DNA of 64,000 bases from Lithodes maja. Taxonomy: Eukaryota; Arthropoda; Malacostraca; Decapoda; Lithodidae. Where the stretch lies: contig JBAKBP010013138.1 in the NCBI GenBank assembly GCA_037953745.1, positions 1 to 64,000 on the forward strand. Direction: 5' to 3'. The stretch's first letter is position 1; every line of letters begins with the position of its first letter. A program made the translations under genes and the position numbers. Below the pieces are notes generated by a model. The model was not told where the DNA came from. It searched no databases and saw only the letters and a program-made list of their open reading frames with translations. Of this stretch, positions 1 to 10,874 are shown in pieces.

Positions 1-1
1 G

Positions 2-3000
2 CATGAGATTGAGGCTGAGTCTAGGAGGCAGGAGAATGAGACTAGGAAGCATGAGATTGAGGTTAGGAGGCAGGAGGATGAGACCAGGAGGCACGAGGCT
101 GAGCTTAGGTACGACTCAGAGAAATATTGTGCTCAAATAGATTTAGATAAGACTCGTGCAGAGTCGACAGGGATTCGGATGGGCCGTGAGGGCCAAGTAA
201 GAGAACAGTCCTTGTCCCACTTAGTCAAGTTGGTGCCGGCATTTAGTGAAACTGAAGTCACAGAATTTTTTAATCGTTTTGAGAAAAAGTGTAGGGAGCA
301 TAATTGGCCTGAAGAGAAGTGGGCAGCTCTGGTCTCCTCAAGACTTACGGGTAAGGGTCTGAAGGCTTATGATGCACTGCCTTTAGAGTCTTGCATTGAC
401 TACCCAGTATTGAAGAGAGCTGTCCTACGGGCATACGAGTTGCAACCAGAAACATATCGATTGAAGTTTCGGGGTGTTACGAAGACTAGGGAGGCGACCT
501 TTCTTGAACATGCCCGGGACTTAAAAGATGCACTTGCTAACTGGACACGTTCTGAGAAAGCTGAGACGGCCGAACAGTTGACTGAGCTGTTTCTGCTCGA
601 GCAGTTTTATAAGTGTACTGGTGCAGATATGACTTTAACTATTAAAGAAAAGAACCCTAAAACTCTACAGGAGGCAGCTGAGATGGCTGACCTCCGGCTA
701 TCATTAATTCGTGGGTGCGGGTCTGCCCAGCGTAGTGAGGCAGGTAACAAGGGGCGTGACACCCCACCCCCCCGAGTTAGTGATATACATTATGCAAACA
801 AGTACAAGAGCTATGATACCAAGACTGACCACAAGACTAACACCGTCCCATTTAAGAAGGGGCCGGGCCCTTCCCAGTACCAAGGGAAGCCCAGAGGGGA
901 GTTGGAGTGTTATCTTTGTCATGAAAAGGGGCACTTTGCAAGAGTCTGTCCTAGCAAACCACCTACAGCAGCTGTGTCTTTGGCCTGCAACATTGGTGTG
1001 TCTCCGAAGTCTTCTGAGTTTGCCCGGGGCAGTTCGTCAGAGGCTGAGGCACAGCCAATGCAGAAACACCTGAGAGGCTCGAACCCTGCTCAGGATGTTT
1101 TTTGCGACCATAGAGGACGGGGTTGCGTGATGTGGGCGGGGCGCAAGCATGGAGTAGAGGTCTTGCGTGATACAGGTGCTTCCCAGACTCTGATGAACAA
1201 TTTGACTGGCTACCCTATAAATGCGGCTCGGGTGGTAGTGGTGCAGGGTATTAATGCAACTCGGTCATACCCGCTGGTGCGGTTGGAGTTGGAGGTGGAT
1301 GGTGTGGCACGTGAATTGGATGTTGGGATTGTGGAGAAACTGCCAGTGGAGGGCGTCGACCTTCTTCTCGGCAACGACTTTGCAATGCCCGCTTCTGAGG
1401 TTCTACCCTTAGTCGTTGCCGAGAGGCCGGCCGACGTGAGTGGGGGAGAACAAGAGTGTGTCGAGCGGTGCCAGGCACAACCCATGGCGTGTGCTGTCAC
1501 CCGAGCTCGGGCAGATAAAGTGTCACAGCCTAGTCCTCCGTCTTCAGACCAGCAGAGGAACGATCAACAGGAGGAGGCTAAAGCTGGAGTTGGTTTTAAG
1601 AGTTTTGACTCGGCGGCTCTCCTGGGTGATTTAGTATTGGCACCTATGTTGGAGTCTGGAGAGGCCCCAGGACCTGTCACAGTTAGTGAGGAGGTAGGGC
1701 CGGAAGAGACTCCGGGGCAGCAACGTTGCACACGGAGAGAAAAAAGGGTTGCTCAGTTTGATATTGGGGAAGGACTTGGGTTGCTTCGGAAGCATCTAGA
1801 CAGGTTGGTTCCCTCAGATATTTGTAAACTGCAGTTGGAGGATCCGGAAGTTCAGAAGTGTGGTAATGGTGCTGTCGAGATTAAACACGAGGACGGGGAA
1901 GCATGTCATGTGAACCTGTTGGAGGAGTTTGTGAGGCAACCACCTGAGCAGCCTACTGTCCCTGCGTTGGTCTGCCGCGGCCAAGGTGGAGAAGGAGAGG
2001 GGGGCAGTAGGGCACAGGTGGAGGAGAGTAGGGATTGTCATGTCTCGGCGAAGCAGTGGGCGGGGGACACGAGTCTGGTGGCTGTGGAAGCGCTAGAGCA
2101 CCTGTCTGAGCAGCAGTGTGCAGCACTCCAGCACCAGCTCGGTTCATACCCCACTGGTCGTGCCGAGCCCCTGAGTCTCACAACTCGGGCGGTGCGAGAT
2201 GTTCCGCAGGCAGGTCATGTGACTGTTAAAAGACCGTTAGCCTCGTTGTTTCGGTGGTTTAAGGTGGGCGACGAGGCCTTGGCATGGTTGCCAGGTCAGG
2301 GTCGACCCATGGCTGCCAAGGGTGGTGGTCAAAAGGAGGACATTGAGCAGATTGGTAGGGTCGGCTGTGGTATCGCAGTGCCCGGTCGTCACATAGCCTC
2401 CCAATGCTGCTCTAGTCTAATGCAACAGCCCTACCACAGACCGACTGTATCTGGCCATGTCGCTAAAAGCGGTGATGCTGCGCAGGCAGATGTCGTCACA
2501 AGGAATGTGGGGGTGCGCATGTACGGTATCGGCGGGGAAGCCTTAGCTATAATGAACTGTGGGAGTGACTGCACGGGTGGTACTGATTGTCCCTCTCATG
2601 ACCTGGCTGTTCTAGGGACGAAGGTGGAGAAGGAGGGAGACTACAGGTTAGAAGCTGCGGTCTCGGCTGGGTTGTGGGAGGGCACAAGGCATGTTGTTCG
2701 TGGAGACAGTGCAAGGCAGTTATTTACTAGGCTATGGCAGTACTTTCGCATGTTTGTTGCTTCTCCAGGCCTGAGGTACGGGGTAGAATCCGACATGCAG
2801 GCTGGAGATAGTGCAAGGCTCAGTTTAATTCCCTGCCGTATAAATCCTGCTCGACAGCCTATGGTGCAAGCAGAGCTGGATTACGTGTGGACGAAGGATC
2901 TGAGGGATAAGGAATGTCGTGAGTGGTCGTTGCTTGTAACTTTGTCCGAGCGTGCTAAAGAGGTATGTGGTTTTGTTGTGGACGGGAGTACCTACCAGTG

Positions 3001-3301
3001 CAATGTTGTGCCTGACGGACTTAAGAGTGCACCAGCAACGTGTCAGAGCCTGATGAATGAAAGTGAAAAGGACAATGATGCGCTGGGGCATTTCGAGATC
3101 TATGTTCCAGCCTATGGTCCGGTCGGTGTAGTTTACCCAGATCATTACCCTCTCAAGATCTTGGACCCGTTTCACAATCGGAATATGAGGCTGACCAGGT
3201 GGTCACTAAGGTTATTGGTATATAACCTGGACATAAGCCATATTGCCGGTTGTGACAACGAGGTTGCATGTGGTCGTTCAGGGGTATATCATCCTGGGTA
3301 A
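2..3301 (+). CDS. Ty3/Gypsy-type Gag-protease with a reduced, rearranged Pol remnant (5' end outside window)
   Basis: The frame is open from base 2, so the true start lies upstream; the first ATG in the window is at 179 (residue numbers count from it). Codons 2-178 give a charged Glu/Arg-rich helix typical of Gag N-termini. Residues 20-180 resemble the retrotransposon Gag/SCAN-like helical domain. A CCHC zinc knuckle lies at 244-257 (C244, C247, H252, C257) and an aspartic protease at about 325-405 (DTGAS at 331-335, LLLGND at 395-400). After that the Pol pieces are out of order: an integrase-tail-like CHVNLL (576-581), a pre-RT linker (638-675), an integrase C-terminal-like segment (693-755), the RT N-terminus (869-909), a short RT stretch ending in a PDGLKSAPATC-type motif (914-960), and an RNase H C-terminus (966-1040). 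The YxDD active site and the integrase catalytic core are missing. It is a non-autonomous element or relic; the Gag-PR half looks intact. Confidence 0.85.
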   Translation, partial: HEIEAESRRQENETRKHEIEVRRQEDETRRHEAELRYDSEKYCAQIDLDKTRAESTGIRMGREGQVREQSLSHLVKLVPAFSETEVTEFFNRFEKKCREHNWPEEKWAALVSSRLTGKGLKAYDALPLESCIDYPVLKRAVLRAYELQPETYRLKFRGVTKTREATFLEHARDLKDALANWTRSEKAETAEQLTELFLLEQFYKCTGADMTLTIKEKNPKTLQEAAEMADLRLSLIRGCGSAQRSEAGNKGRDTPPPRVSDIHYANKYKSYDTKTDHKTNTVPFKKGPGPSQYQGKPRGELECYLCHEKGHFARVCPSKPPTAAVSLACNIGVSPKSSEFARGSSSEAEAQPMQKHLRGSNPAQDVFCDHRGRGCVMWAGRKHGVEVLRDTGASQTLMNNLTGYPINAARVVVVQGINATRSYPLVRLELEVDGVARELDVGIVEKLPVEGVDLLLGNDFAMPASEVLPLVVAERPADVSGGEQECVERCQAQPMACAVTRARADKVSQPSPPSSDQQRNDQQEEAKAGVGFKSFDSAALLGDLVLAPMLESGEAPGPVTVSEEVGPEETPGQQRCTRREKRVAQFDIGEGLGLLRKHLDRLVPSDICKLQLEDPEVQKCGNGAVEIKHEDGEACHVNLLEEFVRQPPEQPTVPALVCRGQGGEGEGGSRAQVEESRDCHVSAKQWAGDTSLVAVEALEHLSEQQCAALQHQLGSYPTGRAEPLSLTTRAVRDVPQAGHVTVKRPLASLFRWFKVGDEALAWLPGQGRPMAAKGGGQKEDIEQIGRVGCGIAVPGRHIASQCCSSLMQQPYHRPTVSGHVAKSGDAAQADVVTRNVGVRMYGIGGEALAIMNCGSDCTGGTDCPSHDLAVLGTKVEKEGDYRLEAAVSAGLWEGTRHVVRGDSARQLFTRLWQYFRMFVASPGLRYGVESDMQAGDSARLSLIPCRINPARQPMVQAELDYVWTKDLRDKECREWSLLVTLSERAKEVCGFVVDGSTYQCNVVPDGLKSAPATCQSLMNESEKDNDALGHFEIYVPAYGPVGVVYPDHYPLKILDPFHNRNMRLTRWSLRLLVYNLDISHIAGCDNEVACGRSGVYHPG

Positions 3302-3785
3302 ATTGACACACGGGTAGCCTCCTGCTTTGGTTTGAGTAGTATTTTGCGCTTGGTGCTTGTTGGCTCGCGGTTGTAGCCCAGCGTATTGGGTCGTAAAGCA
3401 GGATTGTTGAGCGTTTGGTATAGAAGAAAATAGGCTGCCCTTATAGTGCAGCCGGGAAAAAACATATTAAAATATAAAAATCATATAAAAACTCTTTCTT
3501 TTTGATGAAGATAATTGTATAAGTTTGTCATAGCCTATAAGGTTTGAGTAGTCCACGAACTATCAAACGGCTGAGCTGCTGTAAGCTCGCTCTGGGAGCA
3601 TGATATTGTGTCTTTTACTATTGTTGGGAGGAGTTATGAAATGTGAATTTTTTTTTATAAGATGTGTTTTAGTGATAAACTCAGCGTTGTTTTAGTGCCA
3701 TGCGGTCGCTGGGTGTGAGGGGTTTGATGGGGTTCTGTATATCAGATTTTAGCTCAGGGTTGAGCAAGTAAAATCTTGGGGGAGG
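3302..3785 (+). other. 3' untranslated region and polypurine tract of the LTR element
   Basis: This is the non-coding stretch between the stop at 3299-3301 and the putative 3' LTR. It ends in a purine run, GGGGGAGG (3778-3785), directly before TGTGACG. That is the position and composition expected for the plus-strand primer (PPT) of an LTR retrotransposon. No open frame of note is present. Confidence 0.6.
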
Positions 3786-5603
3786 TGTGACGCATGTCGA
3801 GTATGAGCATGCTGTACAGAACGCCCAGTCAGGCCCCACTCTCGCTAGGATCGTCAGGGCAGGAACTTTGGCTGTAGTCTGTGTAGAGTTTCCTAACTCA
3901 GTTTATGTGAACCGTTGTACTATAAGTATTATCATTATGTATTTTGTTTTCTTCTAAGTCAACGAGTTCTATTTTATATCATTAGATATAAGTATTGTGT
4001 GTGGGATTTATATATATATAATGATGCGAAGAGAGAGAGAGTTATGTAACACCGACCAGTGAGCGCGCCACGAGGGGTAGGCCTAATTCCCCCCTCCCTC
4101 CCTCCTCAAGCGTGGGAAGTTCTTTGTCGATCCCCGATTGAGAGAGTATGTGACGTCATGATTGCCGTTATGCTCGCTACGGGGCCGAGTATAAAAAGGG
4201 AGGTCCCGCCGCATTTTCCTCAGAACTCATCAGGCAAAGCGACCTCTCATATCCCTTGCAACTATCCATATTCTTCCGACTGATGTGAACTTTCTCTACT
4301 CTCTGAACAGCCTACCTTCTTCTCTTCTCGTCCCTGTTTATAACCTCAATGACCCCTTTGGTGCAGATTTAGTCAGCCAAAGTATTATCGCTTGAGTTCT
4401 CACGAGATAAGTGCCTGTTAGATAGCCTATTTTTGGAAGGGTTAACTAGAATAGGATTGATTGATGTTTGTTGCACTCGTATATGTATTTCCCTGTGTGC
4501 GATTATTCATGTTCCTGTTTTCTGCTGGTTTAGGTAATGCTAGACTGGGATAGGGTTCCTCGAGTTGTGATTTCCTATGAGTGCTAGGTTGGTTGAACCA
4601 GCACAATTGCAACGGAGACGTGGGAAGCCTAGGGGGTCTTTTTGATTGTGTACCGTGGGAGTTTAGCACTGTGTTGCGAGTGAGGGCTTTTGCCTGTGCC
4701 ACCCAACACTGTGCTATCTCATTTGCTTGACTTTGAGAGGATCGCCAGGAGAGAACCAGATACTAGTGATCTGGATCTCTCAAGAGAGCATCCCGTCAAT
4801 TACCGTAATTTGGCCGCACAGTCTTAAGGACCTCGCTAGGCTACGAGCCGCTTGCTCAGCCATTGTCTCTTAACCTTAGATATCCCAGCTAGACTTTGCT
4901 CGACCAGCAGATACAGTATAGTATTGAAGCTTCTCCTTATGTATATTATTGTTTAAGCACTATTGATTTCATGTGTGGCACGCTTAGCTACTTCAGAGAT
5001 TAGTGGCCCACGAGCACAATCTTAGTAGGCTATTGCCAGTGCATTGTCGGAGTACTTCTTCTTAATGTTTGCCATATCCTATTGCTTATTCTTATAATTC
5101 TTCTTATGTCAATTTAAAGCCTTTAATTACCAGTGAGTTATTCATTAAATTGCTGTTCAAAATCCGATACTTACTTCTTATGAGTATTCGAGAAGCATCT
5201 AACTTATCAGAAGATTCCTTGCTTGATGCTCGAGGACTATTGTTTAACGTAACGTAATAGTGCCGATCCGAAGTAGAGGGTGGAGGACTTCTTAAGTTCT
5301 TAGTTCAAGGGTGGATTACTTCGGCTTCGGCCAACACTATTCTTTAGTGTTGTAGTACTTTCTTCTTTGTTTGATTGTTGACCAGACTAGATAACTCCCG
5401 TCTTGTTATTAGTCTGTTGTGTGAAACGCTAGTACCGAGTTCTTGTATACCCCGTTATAGCAGATAGAACTCTGGAGGGTAGTGGCGTTTTTTGTTCGGC
5501 TGGCAGTACTCTGGGGTTGGGATCGTGTGTTTCCGTTGTGGCAGCGAGCCATACTCGAGTCCTGTGTAAGAGCCCTAGTGTACCCGAGTGCCCGGTCGTA
5601 ACA
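3786..5603 (+). mobile_element. Putative 3' long terminal repeat of the Gypsy-type element
   Basis: It begins TGTGACG immediately after the purine tract and would end CGTAACA at 5597-5603. The two ends are inverted complements with one mismatch in seven, as in LTRs that start TG and end CA. A core promoter lies inside (see 4151-4225). The length, about 1.8 kb, is long but not unheard of. The matching 5' LTR lies outside the window, so the right boundary is inferred from terminal symmetry only. The 27-bp satellite begins at the very next base. No protein is recognisable inside. Confidence 0.5.
4151..4225 (+). promoter_or_regulatory. LTR core promoter: CRE-like site, TATA box, initiator
   Basis: TGACGTCA (a perfect CRE/ATF palindrome) is at 4151-4158. 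A TATA box, TATAAAAAGG, is at 4190-4199. About 30 bp downstream, TCAGAA near 4220 fits an arthropod initiator. This spacing is what a Pol II core promoter needs and supports the surrounding sequence being an LTR. Start-site use is inferred. Confidence 0.6.
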
Positions 5604-8600
5604 GTAACCAGCAGAAGATATGGTGTAATAGTAACCAGCAGAAGATATGGTGTAATAGTAACCAGCAGAAGATATGGTGTAATAGTAACCAACAGAAGAT
5701 ATGGTGTAATAGTAACCAGCAGAAGATATGGTGTAATAGTAACCAGCAGAAGATATGGTGTAATAGTAACCAGCAGAAGATATGGTGTAATAGTAACCTG
5801 CAGAACATATGGTGTAATAGTAACCAGCAGAAGATATGGTGTAATAGTAACCAACAGAAGATATGGTGTAATAGTAACCAGCAGAAGATATGGTGTAATA
5901 GTAACCAGCAGAAGATATGGTGTAATAGTAACCAGCAGAAGATATGGTGTAATAGTAACCTGCAGAACATATGGTGTAATAGTAACCAGCAGAAGATATG
6001 GTGTAATAGTAACCAGCAGAAAATATGGTGTAATAGTAACCTGCAGAAGATATGGTGTAATAGTAACCTGCAGAACATATGGTGTAATAGTAACCTGCAG
6101 AACATTATGGTGTAATAGTAACCTGCAGAAGATATGGTGTAATAGTAACCTGCAGAACATATGGTGTAATAGTAACCAGCAGAGCATATGGTGTAATAGT
6201 AACCAGCAGAAGATATGGTGTAATAGTAACCTGCAGAACATATGGTGTAATAGTAACCTGCAGAACATATGGTGTAATAGTAACCTGCAGAACATATGGT
6301 ATAATAGTAACCTGCAGAACATATGGTGTAATAGTAACCTGCAGAACATATGGTGTAATAGTAACCTGCAGAAGATATGGTGTAATAGTAACCTGCAGAA
6401 GATATGGTGTAATAGTAACCAGCAGAACATATGGTGTAATAGTAACCTGCAGAAGATATGGTGTAATAGTAACCAGCAGAAGATATGGTGTAATAGTAAC
6501 CAGCAGAACATTATGGTGTAATAGTAACCAGCAGAACATATGGTGTAATAGTAAGCAGCAGAACATATGGTGTAATAGTAACCAGCAGAACATATGGTGT
6601 AATAGTAACCAGCAGAACATATGGTGTAATAGTAACCAGCAGAACATATGGTGTAATAGTAACCAGCAGAAGATATGGTGTAATAGTAACCTGCAGAACA
6701 TATGGTGTAATAGTAACCAGCAGAACATATGGTGTAATAGTAACCAGCAAAAGATATGGTGTAATAGTAACCAGCAGAAGATATGGTGTAATAGTAACCA
6801 GCTGAACATATGGTGTAATAGTAACCAGCAGAAGATATGGTGTAATAGTAACCAGCAGAACATATGGTGTAATAGTAACCAGCAGAACATATGGTGTAAT
6901 AGTAACCAGCAGAAGATATGGTGTAATAGTAACCAGCAGAAGATATGGTGTAATAGTAACCAGCAGAAGATATGGTGTAATAGTAACCAGCAGAAGATAT
7001 GGTGTAATAGTAACCTGCAGAAGATATGGTGTAATAGTAACCAGCAGAAGATATGGTGTAATAGTAACCAGCAGAAGTTATGGTGTAATAGTAACCAGCC
7101 GAAGATATGGTGTAATAGTAACCAGCCGAAGATATGGTGTAATAGTAACCAGCCGAAGATATGGTGTAATAGTAACCAGCAGAAGATATGGTGTAATAGT
7201 AACCAGCAGAACATATGGTGTAATAGTAACCAGCAGAAGATATGGTGTAATAGTAACCAGCAGAAGATATGGTGTAATAGTAACCATCAGAAGATATGGT
7301 GTAATAGTAACCAGCAGAACATATGGTGTAATAGTAACCAGCAGAACATATGGTGTAATAGTAACCAGCAGAAGATATGGTGTAATAGTAACCAGCAGAA
7401 CATATGGTGTAATAGTAACCAGCAGAAGATATGGTGTAATAGTAACCAGCAGAACATATGGTGTAATAGTAACCAGCAGAAGATATGGTGTAATAGTAAC
7501 CAGCAGAAGATATGGTGTAATAGTAACCAGCAGAAGATATGGTGTAATAGTAACCAGCAGAAGATATGGTGTAATAGTAACCTGCAGAAGATATGGTGTA
7601 ATAGTAACCAGCAGAAGATATGGTGTAATAGTAACCAGCAGAATATATGGTGTAATAGTAACCGGCAGAAGATATGGTGTAATAGTAACCAGCAGAACAT
7701 ATGGTGTAATAGTAACCAGCAGAAGATATGGTGTAATAGTAACCAGCAGAAGATATGGTGTAATAGTAACCAGCAGAACATATGGTGTAATAGTAACCAG
7801 CAGAAGATATGGTGTAATAGTAACCAGCAGAACATATGGTGTAATAGTAACCAGCAGAAGATATGGTGTAATAGTAACCTGCAGAAGATATGGTGTAATA
7901 GTAACCAGCAGAAGATATGGTGTAATAGTAACCAGCAGAACATATGGTGTAATAGTAACCTGCAGAAGATATGGTGTAATAGTAACCAGCAGAACATATG
8001 GTGTAATAGTAACCTGCAGAAGATATGGTGTAATAGTAACCAGCAGAACATATGGTGTAATAGTAACCAGCAGAACATATGGTGTAATAGTAACCAGCAG
8101 AAGATATGGTGTAATAGTAACCAGCAGAAGATATGGTGTAATAGTAACCTGCAGAAGATATGGTGTAATAGTAACCGGCAGAACATATGGTGTAATAGTA
8201 ACCTGCAGAAGATATGGTGTAATAGTAACCTGCAGAAGATATGGTGTAATAGTAACCGGCAGAACATATGGTGTAATAGTAACCTGCAGAAGATATGGTG
8301 TAATAGTAACCGGCAGAACATATGGTGTAATAGTAACCAGCAGAACATATGGTGTAATAGTAACCTGCAGAAGATATGGTGTAATAGTAACCGGCAGAAC
8401 ATATGGTGTAATAGTAACCGGCAGAACATATGGTGTAATAGTAACCTGCAGAAGATATGGTGTAATAGTAACCGGCAGAACATATGGTGTAATAGTAACC
8501 TGCAGAACATTGGTGTAATAGTAACCAGCAGAACATATGGTGTAATAGTAACCTGCAGAAGATATGGTGTAATAGTAACCAGCAGAACATATGGTGTAAT

Positions 8601-9735
8601 AGTAACCAGCAGAACATAATATTATGGTGTAATAGTAACCAGCAGAAGATATGGTGTAATAGTAACCAGCAGAAGATATGGTGTAATAGTAACCAACAGA
8701 AGATATGGTGTAATAGTAACCAGCAGAACATATGGTGTAATAGTAACCAGCAGAACATATGGTGTAATAGTAACCAGCAGAAGATATGGTGTAATAGTAA
8801 CCAGCAGAAGATATGGTGTAATAGTAACCAGCAGAAGATATGGTGTAATAGTAACCAGCAGAAGATATGGTGTAATAGTAACCTGCAGAAGATATGGTGT
8901 AATAGTAACCTGCAGAAGATATGGTGTAATAGTAACCAGCAGAACATATGGTGTAATAGTAACCAGCAGAAGATATGGTGTAATAGTAACCTGCAGAACA
9001 TATGGTGTAATAGTAACCTGCAGAACATATGGTGTAATAGTAACCTGCAGAACATATGGTGTAATAGTAACCTGCAGAACATATGGTGTAATAGTAACCT
9101 GCAGAACATATGGTGTAATAGTAACCTGCAGAAGATATGGTGTAATAGTAACCTGCAGAAGATATGGTGTAATAGTAACCAGCAGAACATATTATGGTGT
9201 AATAGTAACCTGCAGAAGATATGGTGTAATAGTAACCAGCAGAAGATATGGTGTAATAGTAACCAGCAGAACATTATGGTGTAATAGTAACCAGCAGAAC
9301 ATATGGTGTAATAGTAACCAGCAGAACATATGGTGTAATAGTAACCAGCAGAAGATATGGTGTAATAGTAACCAGCAGAACATATGGTGTAATAGTAACC
9401 AGCAGAACATATGGTGTAATAGTAACCAGCAGAAGATATGGTGTAATAGTAACCAGCAGAACATATGGTGTAATAGTAACCAGCAGAACATATGGTGTAA
9501 TAGTAACCAGCAGAACATATGGTGTAATAGTAACCAGCAGAACATATGGTGTAATAGTAACCAGCAGAACATATGGTGTAATAGTAACCAGCAGAACATA
9601 TGGTGTAATAGTAACCAGCAGAACATATGGTGTAATAGTAACCAGCAGAACATATGGTGTAATAGTAACCAGCAGAACATATGGTGTAATAGTAACCAGC
9701 AGAACATATGGTGTAATAGTAACCAGCAGAAGATA
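5604..9735. repeat. 27-bp satellite/minisatellite array, about 153 copies
   Basis: The monomer begins GTAACCAGCAGAAGAT and ends ATGGTGTAATA. It runs head to tail over 4.13 kb. Variable sites are concentrated at two places: CCAGCAG / CCTGCAG / CCGGCAG / CCAACAG, and AGAAGAT / AGAACAT. CCTGCAG monomers carry a PstI site and AACATATGG monomers an NdeI site. The region near 8160-8500 mixes GGCAGAACAT and CTGCAGAAGAT monomers in local higher-order order; the right end (about 9280-9730) is nearly uniform AGCAGAACAT. Small length changes occur near 6105, 6512, 7077, 8507, 8617, 9190 and 9274. Because the period is nine codons and lacks stops in several frames, long open frames of over 1000 codons appear on the minus strand; they are a by-product of the repeat. 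Confidence 0.97.
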
Positions 9736-9819
9736 ATATACATTGGCAGTGTAAACCAAAGATAAATCACTATCAACATACCCAATGATCATATAATATA
9801 TATACCCTTTTTACAGTAT

Positions 9820-10335
9820 ATTTGGCTAACAATAGACGATTATATGCAGCTTAGGATGGATCTCGAACAATCAGAGGGGTCATTATCACCTCAATTAACC
9901 CTTGAACTCCCTCGGATCCTTCCAATATTACCTCAATTAAGGGGAGGTTTTTAGTTTGTTTCCTACTCCTCCAGCAATCTTAAAATGTCACCCCCTTGAC
10001 CCCCTTTCAAGATAAATTTGTACATTTTTCGGTAGAAAAATGTCCCGGCCGAAGGCCGATTACTCTTAAATTACAGGCTCGCTATCGCTCGCTAGGATAA
10101 AATCGACACCTAAATGGCACGAAAGGTCTTAACATTGACAGAATGGGGCGGAAATTCTTTAAAATCACCAAACTAATGGGGCAAACATTTTAAAATCTCA
10201 AAAGCAATGGGGATAGACATGAGGGAGAAAGGGGTCAAGAAAAAAGTCCCTCAAGTGGAAATCTCCCCTTAACCCTTGAACTCCCTCGGATCCTTCCAAC
10301 TTATAATAAAATCGTTTAATGATAGCAAAATAATA
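9820..10335. mobile_element. Older MITE-like repeat carrying the nested MITE at 9937-10272
   Basis: The outer ends carry inverted versions of a motif: AGACGATTAT near 9835 and ATCGTTTAATGATAGC near 10309. The same motif recurs near 15407, 19038 and 19141. The ends are diverged and the boundaries approximate. The interior contains a 46-bp direct duplication (ACCTCAATTAACCC...) whose second unit received the inner MITE. Confidence 0.5.
9937..10272 (+). mobile_element. TTAA-flanked MITE, family B (reference copy)
   Basis: It is bounded by TTAA at 9937-9940 and 10269-10272. Inverted ends start TTAAGGGGAGGTTT on the left and TTAAGGGGAGATTT on the right strand. The core carries the family signatures TTGTACATTTTTCGGTAG, a GGCCGAAGGCC palindrome and GGCTCGCTATCGCTCGC. 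A neighbouring duplicate of the target, CCTCAATTAACCC at 9889-9901, shows the empty site, which supports a TTAA target-site duplication. It is about 336 bp with no coding capacity. Other copies are listed separately. Confidence 0.8.
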
Positions 10336-10523
10336 TGAATAAGTGAGTCCTTGAATACTGAAAGAGGTAATTCATGTCGTTATTGTCCTTAGTAATCTTG
10401 GCCCCATTCCTCTCACTATAACATTACGCTTTCCATAATGCAGTTGGGTCTGAGTACATGATTAGATTGATATCCAGAATTCGAAAATGGATATTAATCG
10501 TGATCGTGTACTCAACCTTTAAC

Positions 10524-10874
10524 TGTGTTGGTGGTGTAATGGTTTAGATTCTTATGTTCTGGGTGTGGTGTCCCGAGTTGGAATCCCGGGAGGACCATAT
10601 GCTTTCATTGCTGTGTTGGTGGTGTAATGGTTTAGATTCTTATGTTCTGGGTGTGGTGTCCCGAGTTGGAATCCCGGGAGGACCATATGCTTTCATTGCT
10701 GTGTTGGTGGTGTAATGGTTTAGATTCTTATGTTCTGGGTGTGGTGTCCCGAGTTGGAATCCCGGGAGGACCATATGCTTTCATTGCTGTGTTGGTGGTG
10801 TAATGGTTTAGATTCTTATGTTCTGGGTGTGGTGTCCCGAGTTGGAATCCCGGGAGGACCATATGCTTTCATTA
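10524..10874 (+). repeat. Four tandem 88-bp units, each containing a tRNA-like sequence
   Basis: Units start at 10524, 10612, 10700 and 10788 and look identical apart from the 3' edge of the last. Each has a box-A-like TGGTGTAATGG and a box-B-like AGTTGGAATCC (one base off consensus). The T-arm nearly folds (CCGAG / CCCGG around a 7-base loop), and the unit ends GGACCA. The acceptor stem does not pair, so these are tRNA-derived pseudo-units or SINE heads and not working tRNA genes. Confidence 0.8.

Noticed and set aside
5604..9735. CRISPR-like appearance of regular repeats (also 19151-20700, 37099-37436 and 61750-62575)
   Set aside because: There are no unique spacers; monomers are directly contiguous. 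The sequence is eukaryotic and there are no cas genes.
5429..9792. Very long minus- and plus-strand frames (up to 1281 codons) repeating FCWLLLHHI, SAGYYYTI or LLVTITPY
   Set aside because: They are phase translations of the 27-bp satellite, whose period is a multiple of three. Phase changes at every small indel and no start or domain context exists.
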